From Augochlora pura (Eukaryota; Arthropoda; Insecta; Hymenoptera; Halictidae): a DNA stretch of 64,000 nucleotides. Positions within the stretch are counted from its first letter, which is position 1, and each line of letters opens with the position of its first letter. Below are positions 55,994 through 64,000 of this stretch, piece after piece. The notes under the pieces were generated by a model, which searched no databases, had not been told where the DNA came from, and saw only the letters and a list, made by a program, of their open reading frames with translations. Where the stretch lies: contig NC_135773.1 in NCBI RefSeq assembly GCF_028453695.1, positions 3,906,001 to 3,970,000 of the forward strand. Direction: 5' to 3'. Made by a program: the position numbers and the translations under genes.

Positions 55994-56603
55994 TTAACTC
56001 TTTGGGGTCGGTGTCGGATTATAAAATACTCCACGTAAAAATTTCACTTCATGCGGATTTCATATTTTTAGCTTCTTTATAAAATAATTCTCCTAGACGC
56101 GCGCGTTTTTAATGGAAAAAAAATTTATAAAGATAAAACATGTTTGCCGCGTCTTCATTTGCGGAATTTACGTTCCGCGGTTATCTCATTTTCAAATGAT
56201 ATATTATGTATCAGCAATATATTATTATTATGTAACTTATATTTTTATGATATATTTTATATTATATATTACTTCGCTTTCGAAAGGGTTGCTGTTCGTT
56301 ACAATAATTCGCGAATCCACTGAACGCTTACGTAAATTTGATGCTATTAAAAGGAAAATTGAAACCCTTTCATTCTGTCATCTTATAATTACTGTACTTC
56401 TAACGTTGCTTTGAGGGACGTCGTACTAATTATGACATTACCTCGGAAGCATCGTAATTAATAACTTTGTCGACTCGATTCCGCAAAATACTCTTAAATA
56501 TACAACACTTTTGCATACAATATTTTGTCAGATGTTTTTGTGTAATACAAAGCTTGTTTTTCTTTGTGATAAGTATACTCGCCGTGAGCAACAAAAGGAT
56601 TAA
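55994..56603. mobile_element. Possible TTAA-family element (610 bp)
   Basis: The left end TTAACTCTTTGGGGTCGGTG and, on the opposite strand, the right end TTAATCCTTTTGTTGCTCAC resemble the diverged TTAACCCTTTG-GTCG termini. The interior is AT-rich with a 100-codon + frame (56112-56414) of no recognisable kind. The pairing of these two ends is uncertain. Confidence 0.3.
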
Positions 56604-57705
56604 TTATATTGTAGTAGGAAGCGAAGACTTCACCATGGAGTAATCGATAATTGTTGGAGTGCGAGGATACCATAGCGTCTTTAGGTTAAGCACGTAGGCT
56701 TAAGGGATGGTTCTTTCCTAGGAAAGAAAGACCCAGTTAGGGTCGTTGAGTCAGGAACGTCGTTAGTCGAAGAAAAACAGCTAGCCTGATACAATTACTT
56801 TTGTTTTATGTACAGTTTTATTCGTTCTACACTGTAAATATTAATGTTTAAAGTAACTTTCAATAGTTACCAATTACTGTGGACATTCACGAAAATACAT
56901 ATTTTTGTAGAAAATAATAAAATATATTTTTCAAGTAACAATAAAAAATAATTATTGCTGAGAACTATTAAATATATATTCGTTGGCCCCTATGGTAAAA
57001 ATAATGTTAAATAAAAATGATTAAGAGACATGACTAAGCAGTAAAATTCCAAATAATCCGAATTGAAATTCTTAAATTAACTCACGCCGGCACACAAGAT
57101 TAAATAATAAAATAATCCAAATTATTGAAGACACTAAGTAATAGAACTATGATTAGTTTAAAGAGACTTCTTGGATCATCCTCAAACTAGTTGCCAACCC
57201 TTATTTCTCCAAGAATTGTATAAAAAGCTGGAACGCTGGCATAAGCTTGGCAGAATTACTGTCAATCGAAGCGATGAGAATTAATATTCCCGGACACTGA
57301 ATAACTCACTCCCAGCTCGATAGTTAAAACAATAAAACATTCCGAGCCATCGACACTGTCGATGCGCCGGCATATCTCGTGTAAAGAATCCAGTGTGACC
57401 GTCGCTATCCCTCGGCCAGTAGTTCTTCTTCCTCACGCCTCTTTCGCAGTGAATCACCGGTCCGCCGCATCGGCTGTACACGGCAGGCCTTCGTTGTACA
57501 TCAAGCGCACTTTGTGCGCGTAAATCGATCCACCGGCAGGTTTTGACATTAGGAGAGGTACCGGAGGATCCCGGCCGGCTTCGATAAATCGTCGGCCATT
57601 GTTCGGTAGGATGGATCTAGGACGATCGTTCCGTTTTGGCACAGACACCGTTGGACCAGCTGCGGCCTCGTTACTCTTTTCATCGGTCCGCATCCTTGCG
57701 CGCTG
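56604..57705. other. No gene seen
   Basis: Balanced at 56620-56790, AT-rich to 57200, GC-rich after. TGTTGGAGTGCGAGGATACC at 56652 resembles the start of an LTR, but no matching end is proven. Minus frames at 57281-57693 are not recognisable. Confidence 0.45.
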
Positions 57706-57735
57706 GCCTGGCCCGGCCCGGCCCGGCCCGGCCCG
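57706..57735. repeat. (GGCCC)n pentanucleotide repeat
   Basis: Five tandem GGCCC/CGGCC units following TGGCCTGG. Confidence 0.95.
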
Positions 57736-58119
57736 TGCATATCATCTCGCGTTCCATTGGCCCTGCGGCCGGCGGAAGACCCTCGGGAGGTCCTTTGCCG
57801 ACACGCGAACACACCGCTTCTCTGTTTCGTGTTTTGCCCGCCGCCAGCGGGCCATTGTTTCCCCTGTCTCCTTTCGAACGCCGAGATGAACCCCGAGAGC
57901 GCGCGCCCGCGCGCGAGCCCGTACGGTACACCAGCTGAATACGAAACTTCCAAGTGCGCCCCGGCCGGAGCGATTGGCTGGCAGATTGAGCGGAAAATAT
58001 CTGGCTTACAATGTCATCCCTTCCACGACCTCTTCTGTTCTTGGATTTTCTTTTCCGCTGCTCCTTCGGCCGGCACTGCACTTTGCCTCAACCTCCCTTT
58101 GGATTTTTCTTTCTTTTTC
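57736..58119. other. GC-rich island, no recognisable gene
   Basis: Open in three + registers and two minus registers at once. The 389-codon + frame from 57757 to 58926 starts here and owes its length to the CT-rich minisatellite that follows. Confidence 0.55.
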
Positions 58120-58512
58120 TGCGGCTCTTTCTCTCGATCTCTGCATCTCTTGTTCTACTTTGCTTCTCTCTATGCATCACTCTCTGTCTACTTTGCTTCT
58201 CTCAATTTCTTCATCTCCCTCTTTCTCTACTTTGCTTCTCTCAATGTTATCATTTCCCTCCTTCTCTACTTTGCTTCCCTTAATCTTATCAACTCTCTCT
58301 TTCTCTACTTTGCCTCTCTCAATCTCTTCTTCTCTGTCTCTACTTTGCTTCTCTCTCTCTCTCTCTCGCTCTCTCTATTCATCTCTGTCCCCACTTTGCT
58401 TCTCTCCCTTCATCTCTCTCTTTCTCTATCTCTATATCTCTCTCTCTTCATCTGCCTTTTTCTCTCTCTCTCTTTCTCTCTCTTCATCCCTCTCCTTATG
58501 TCTCTTTCTAGG
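58120..58512. repeat. Polypyrimidine minisatellite, 33-39-bp unit, with CT tracts
   Basis: CTACTTTGCTTCTCTCAAT-type units start at 58155, 58188, 58227, 58266, 58305 and 58340 (steps 33, 39, 39, 39 and 35 bp), separated by CTCCCTCTTT-type spacers. The region grades into CT microsatellites to about 58512. The + strand is almost all pyrimidine. Steps of 33 and 39 keep a reading frame open, producing LYFASLN-type repeats that are artefacts. Confidence 0.93.
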
Positions 58513-58959
58513 CCCTGCTCGCGCCGTTCCTGGCAGCGGGCAAGAAAACCTGATCGACCTCCTTTGTCCGCGGTTTTTTATCTTCGCCGAGTGTCCGTCC
58601 AATTAAAGGGAAAGTTTTGGCTCACGAATCGCGGAGACGGTCCACCCTCGCGTTTTCCACGATTTCCCACCGAATTTCACCGTCTTGGACCGTGCTCCGA
58701 CGAAATTAGCTTGCCCGTTGGAAAATTGATTACCACCGGCGCTGGCTTCCGTGCGCGCCAATCGTCGGCCGACGATCACCGACGCGATTGCGTTTTATTT
58801 GCGAGTTTTATTGTCGAGCCACTCTCGCGCGCGTTGCCACCGATTACGATCGTATATCATCATTGCATAATGTATGCGCAGAAATTCTCTTCTCCGAAGC
58901 TTATTTTTGATATCTCGATGTTGTAATGTTTTTATTTTCGAAAAATTTTATTTTAGTTC
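58513..58959. other. GC-rich, no recognisable gene
   Basis: CpG-rich tail of the island with no repeat. It is part of the chance 389-codon frame. Confidence 0.5.
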
Positions 58960-59060
58960 TCTGGTAGATAATATAGTATCTAAATGATATAATATCTAAG
59001 TAATATAACATCTCAATAATATGATATTTAAATGATACAATGACTAGATAATAAAAGTTT
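58960..59060. repeat. Degenerate ~18-20-bp AT-rich repeat
   Basis: The words ATCTAAATGATATAATATCT, AAGTAATATAACATCTC and TTTAAATGATACAATG recur about five times. Confidence 0.78.
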
Positions 59061-61993
59061 GGTTACGAGAGTATTATAAAACTATATATTCGAATCAATT
59101 TTTCTGGAATATTTTTATTACAATATCACGACAAATAATATTTAGAAAAATCAGTTAATATCTATCTTTTTCTCTCGCCATATGGAAATACACGACACTA
59201 AGAATTTGTTAAATAAATTTTGCAAAATCCGCGAAAGCAATAAAATAACGTGATAATTAATTAAATAGGCTATTGTAGAAGAATTATTTTAATTTCAACG
59301 TGCGGTGCAGGCGTTTATTAAGAGGCTTTGTAGGTGATGTTAATACCGTCAAATGCGGAAGATACTTAACGATTATAGTGTTAATTGAGTTAGAAGTTCG
59401 ACCATAGCCGGTGGATGAGAAAATGCGGGAGACTGTAAAGCGACGCAAAATATTAACACTACACTGCAAGCGAGGAAGTGCATGTCGAAAATTGAGTAAA
59501 TACTGAAGCGCAGAGTGTACTTTACAGCCGAACCTAACTGCTATGAGAACTATGCTCGTTTGCGTTTGAGTTAAGATTAATATGCAATGCCTCCTCCCCC
59601 CTCCCCATAATGATAGCATAGACGAGGGGGTAATTCTACGTTCAGAATCATAAATCAAAGAACGGGCTGAAGTATTTCGAATGCAGCTGTTCAAGTTTTC
59701 ATATGGTGTTTGTTCTTCGCTCCGTGTATTATTTCAACAAAATAACCCTGCGGTCTTTTCAACTATGCATAGTCATAAATTTTATATCTTTCATTTTTGA
59801 AATTTTTATAATTTAAAAATTTATTATCAGCCAACTGAGAATTTATAAATTAATAGTGTTTAGAAATATCTACAGCTACTTTTGACAAATTTGTCTTCGA
59901 TTAGTTACACTAGATTTGTATTTACACAAAATGGTATTAGTTAATATTTTCACTTGTCAATGAAACGTTGTTAATTGTATAATTAGAATTACATGCATGT
60001 TGGAACAAAATCGGAGTAGCTAGCAGTTTTAAAAAATTAAATTGCTGTTAAATTGCATCTGAATGCATCTCTCTTTTAGATCACAAATCCACGTTTACGT
60101 AACTGCGATATGTGTTTTGTATCTACATAAAAATTCACGCCACATTTATATAAATTCTTGACGTACATATGTATATACTTGAATTGCATTGAATGGGCTA
60201 TAAAATAGTATTTGCAGAAATAATTATAGAATCGAACCGCTTCGAAAAGTTTTCCATAGCCGGCGAAACAATGAAAGACGCGGGGCAACAAGGAATCGTC
60301 GATGGGACATTTATAACGAAAATAAGCCGGGGTCTTACCAGCGTGGAGCGGCCCTCGAGGAACTTCGGGTATTACGTCGAAGAAAGTTCATCGTCAGAAA
60401 ATTCCGCGTTTCGACATTCAAATAGAAGGCTATCGCCGCACTGAATAAACGATTCGGCGCGCTCCGAGGCGAGTTTCAAGACCGCGCGCCGCGAGGGCGG
60501 GATGATTAACGAGGGGCGACGTAAAAAATATGCAATTATGGTAACAGGGAGGGAGGGAGAGGGGGAGAGGGGAGCCGACACCGGTTCGTAAGGGACTTTG
60601 CATAATCGTAACCCCGGCGGAATAGTGAAACACGTATTTTCTTTTCGTTTCCGAAGGACCGCGGAGAGTTCGAGGGGGGCGAAACTGCCCCCCACCACCA
60701 CCCCCACCCCCCCCCGGGAACTTTCGCCTTTCCGATGCGCCATCTCGGAAACAATTGGAGACAACCGGGGCCAACTTTTCGACCGGTGTACCGTATTTTT
60801 AACCGAATTAGCATCGCGCGCGGACCACGGCGAGAAAGTTTAACAAGAAATTCCCGAACAATTATCAAAACGCGGCGCTGCGCCGCCGCTCGAACCGGAG
60901 GAGTAAGATATCAAATAAATTTAAATCAACGCTTCCGGGGAATAATTCTTGCTGGCTCGTTACGGAGCGATGTACAGCCCGGAGAGGCAAGAATTATCGT
61001 GGCAGTCCTTGTAAGCGGCTATTTACTGCGAAACCATAAACAACGGGGGTCTTTTGTCTTCGCGGCGCTGTTTCCAGTCGTGGTAAAGGTTCAAACGCGG
61101 CACCGCGACGTTCGCGGTCTGGTCTTCGTCCAGTCAAGTATCATTTCATTGATCCGTATTATAGCGTTTTCATGAGAAATACTATTAAGTGGTCCTTTAC
61201 GCGATGCGATAATGGAAGAAGATAATAGTGTTTATACAGTAAACGTGGCAATAAATATTTTAAAGTAAGTTCTGTGTTTTGGTTTATTCAGCCAACGCGC
61301 AGAAAATAGAGAGTTGGTGAAATATAATGCTCTATTATATTTCACAAGATTTCAGTGATACTTATTCTACTGTTTAAGTTATTTAGAAAATGCATTTTAT
61401 ATTTTATAATAGAATGGTAGTTTCATTAGACATATAGATTCAGATTAAATATACAATAGATTAAGATTCAGATAAGATATATAAATTAAGATTCAAAATT
61501 ATGTATGTACATAGTACACGACTATATAATGTATAATACACATTAATAAAGAGAATAATTAAAAAAGAAAGAGAAAATTATAAAAGAGTAATAATTAAAG
61601 GGAAAATTAATTTTTCGATTGAATAATGAGCTGTTATGGCTATTCTTTATGGTGGAGATAACAAAGGCACGACAAATCGAAAGTGAATAATTCTGAAAAA
61701 ATTCTCTTTTAAATATAGCTCTATGCATAAATAATAAATCATATAGTAAACTTCAAATTTTATTCCTATAATTTAAAATGTATTTTTTAAAAGCATACCA
61801 CAATGACATAAAAATCGCACAAAAATAACTATATTATCTCAGATCAGCACGATGCGATTTTAGCGCCACATTTTTTTTTGTCGAGGAGATTAACGATGGA
61901 GACGGGACACCGTCGGCGAGAAGATCGTCGCAATTATCGAATTAGCCGATCGGTTGTCCGCGAAACGGATTTAATTAACCAGCACAGGGTGGC

Positions 61994-61997
<4 letters not shown>
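59061..61997. other. AT-rich with a GC-rich island at 60.2-61.2 kb; no recognisable gene
   Basis: A 136-codon minus frame (59284-59694) and 110-146-codon frames in the island overlap others and are not recognisable. A C-rich tract lies at 60688-60715. 61180-61860 is AT-rich with a short AGATTCAGAT repeat near 61435-61490. Confidence 0.5.
60688..60715. repeat. C-rich tract with quadruplex-type spacing
   Basis: CCCCCC, ACCACCA, CCCCC, A, then ten C on the + strand, so the minus strand has G runs separated by one to three bases, the pattern of G-quadruplex-forming DNA. Confidence 0.85.

Positions 61998-62026
<29 letters not shown>
61998..62026. repeat. (GA)n microsatellite
   Basis: Pure AG run of about 14 repeats following GGCGGGAA, in a GC-rich island. 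Confidence 0.95.
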
Positions 62027-63754
62027 CGTAGCAGCAGGCGTAAAATAATCCCGTCCGTCCGGGCGGAACGCGACGGATAAATCGCGCGGATGGATTAACG
62101 AATTCCTGCAGACGCGGCCCAGCAGATTTATAAGTTGTATCGGGGATCGAGATCGATGCCGGCCGAATGCAGATTTTTTTTTATGGTCCTATAAATTCAG
62201 CCAGGGGCCGAGAGGGGGGGAACGGCGCTCGGGGGTTCGGAACCGTCGCGGTGGCAAAAATATTTTTGCCGGCCGAAACCACGGCCGGCGGGGGCCGCCT
62301 ATAAAGTTCGGCCGCGATTTATCGATCCGCCGCGGTATCGTTCCCTCCCGGCCGCGCGGCAGCCGTCGGTAAGTTAATGTTCTCGATGATAACGCGGGCG
62401 GAGGGCAAACGCAATCGGTTGCCCGTTCCCGCGTCGTTATCCGTCTCTCGGCCGGGCGGCTAACGACGTCGTCAGCCTTCAAATAATTTCGATTCCGACG
62501 CGGTCGCGGAAACGGACGGACGGAGGGGGGAGGGGGGATCCTACGATTCGCGCGACGCGGAACGATTTACTGCGCGAGGGCGGCGGCGGCGGCCATCTGA
62601 GGCTCGAACGACGCTCCGGAATTGATTGAAAAGTTTAGAGGCGATTGTTCACGCTGAACGAGTTCCCCCAGTTTTCCCCGATCGTTCGCGAAAATTAACA
62701 CCCGGACAAGTAGGTTGACTGGGAATCGCCGCTCGAACTCGGGATTCATGGATATTGTTCCCGCGGATCGGTGAACGGGATGGATTTTATTAATCATTCC
62801 GAAACGGTGCATGTTGGGGAACGTTGTTGCGGATAATGCTGTTTCATTGCCAGTTCCGCGGCTATTGTTATTATTATTTTATTTAATATGGAAATTTCAT
62901 AGGAGGATGATTAATACATTACACGTATCCTAATTGCAGGAAGATGGAAGCAATTGCCACCATTATGATAATTGTGCCATTATTAATTGTCTATAAACGT
63001 TCGTAAAATTTCCTGAATTAATATAACATTAACAACTAAAAAGTAATATTCTAAAATGTTTGTAATGCCTCCACAATTTTATACTTCAATTACTTAATTT
63101 CTATTTAAATGCATAAAATGCATGAGATATCTGAACCATGTATAATATATTTTTATTAACAAAAATTGCAACAAGGAAGTCAAGGATTCTGATTGAAAAC
63201 TTCTTTGTCAAATTAATACAAAAATAACAAGTCATAATATTATCATGAATAAACACAAGGAACGACTTATACTATCAGAAATGTACTCTTACGCTACAGT
63301 ATCTGCTCCTTGCGAGCGCCTCACCGCGAAAGCAAGCGTCGCTACGGCTTTTCTGAGAAACTTTCGAACAAAGCGTCAGCGAATCACCATCTGGATCAAA
63401 AAGAATGCCATAGAGTGGAGCGTTAAGTAACTGTAAGGTGCGAAACATAAAGGGGGGAGGGGGCCGATGGCACAAACGGCTCGAAAATCTATAAATTCCT
63501 GGCGGCGCGCGGCGTCATGCGGGTAATTAATGACCCGTTGAGGGAGGTTCGCGCGTCGCCGGGAAGAATGAAGCCGAAGAAAGTGTCAGGGAGGCTTTCC
63601 AGAAAAAGCGACCATCGATCTTGCGACGCATCGGGCTTGGCATAATGGAGAGAACGAGGGGGACGACCGTAGACCGCGCAAGACATCCACTATCTCGGGG
63701 GTTTAACGTGTCTTCCATGCGTCTTTGTTCCGCCAGACTCCTCTCGCACGCTCA
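62027..63754. other. GC-rich islands separated by AT-rich DNA; no recognisable gene
   Basis: 62030-62840 and 63290-63750 are CpG-rich. 62840-63240 is AT-rich. Frames of 61-97 codons are not recognisable. GGCGGCGGCGGC occurs near 62580 and a G-rich run at 62524-62537. Confidence 0.5.
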
Positions 63755-63790
63755 CTCCCCCTCCCTCTCTCTCTCTCTCCATCTCTCTCT
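63755..63790. repeat. (CT)n tract
   Basis: CT repeats interrupted by CCC and AT. Confidence 0.93.
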
Positions 63791-64000
63791 TCTCGCGCAC
63801 GCTTCGCTAATGGACGTTTGCCGTGAATAATTAGATTTCGAAACGCTAATTGTCTGTTATTAATCACCCCGCCGCGAATCGTCAGATTGAACATTGATTG
63901 GGACGATTAGACCTTCTATTCCAGATTCCGGTTCGATTGCAACGAGCCCGAGAATCGGCCCGAATCCGGCCCGAACCTGGTCCGAGTCCGGCTCGATCGT
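63791..64000. repeat. GC-rich end with degenerate ~12-bp CCGGCCCGAA repeat
   Basis: No gene up to about 63920. From about 63925, words such as TCCGGTTCGAT, GAATCGGCCCGAA, TCCGGCCCGAAC and GTCCGGCTCGAT repeat every 11-13 bp up to the window edge, where the array is cut off. Confidence 0.65.

Noticed and set aside
57757..58926. 389-codon + frame, the longest in the window
   Set aside because: It is driven by a CT-rich minisatellite with 33- and 39-bp steps and GC-rich flanks. Two other + registers and a minus register are open over the same DNA, and the product is L/S/F low complexity.
1..64000. Bacterial-style features: operons, Shine-Dalgarno sites, rho-independent terminators
   Set aside because: Microsatellites, MITEs, CpG islands and the absence of dense genes show that this is eukaryotic nuclear DNA; such calls would be meaningless.

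Overview
The window looks like non-coding nuclear DNA from an insect, most likely a hymenopteran such as a bee, wasp or ant. The pointers are: a mosaic of AT-rich stretches and CpG-rich, GC-rich islands that alternates about every 1-2 kb; many (GA)n/(CT)n microsatellites; GC-rich pentanucleotide arrays; and remnants of short piggyBac-, mariner- and Tc1-type DNA transposons. The assignment is an inference from composition and repeat content. No species marker gene is present.

I recognise no protein-coding gene, rRNA or tRNA. The long reading frames (up to 389 codons) lie in low-complexity or GC-rich DNA, are usually open in several frames at once, and match no family I know. The window is best read as intergenic DNA or the inside of a very large intron. 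Small exons that cannot be recognised from sequence alone may be hidden in it. I describe a few open frames that look more protein-like than the rest, with low confidence.

Layout: AT-rich DNA with a 25-bp minisatellite (1-3640); GC islands at about 3.65-4.65, 10.1-11.0, 13.7-14.6, 15.2-15.8, 18.0-18.6, 20.5-21.3, 21.9-22.6, 23.3-23.8, 27.3-28.4, 29.2-30.0, 30.9-31.5, 33.4-34.3, 36.1-36.6, 37.1-37.8, 39.0-39.8, 40.1-41.0, 43.8-44.9, 48.5-49.0, 49.6-50.5, 52.0-52.9, 53.5-54.1, 57.3-58.9, 60.2-61.2, 61.9-62.8 and 63.3-64.0 kb; AT-rich DNA with repeats between them. (GA)n/(CT)n tracts sit mostly in or beside the islands. Minisatellites and transposon remnants sit mostly in the AT-rich parts.

The best-supported structure is the repeat landscape. 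It includes a dispersed family with TTAA ends followed by CCCTTTG or CCCCTTG (piggyBac-type MITEs, more than ten ends or copies); two related long-hairpin MITEs at 47.2 and 54.3 kb; a 219-bp Tc1/mariner-type MITE with 30-bp inverted repeats at 16.74 kb; a nested inverted-repeat element at 42.2-43.3 kb carrying two identical 16-bp palindromes; a 43-bp satellite whose unit can fold on itself; and four separate tandem duplications whose units are all 148-176 bp.
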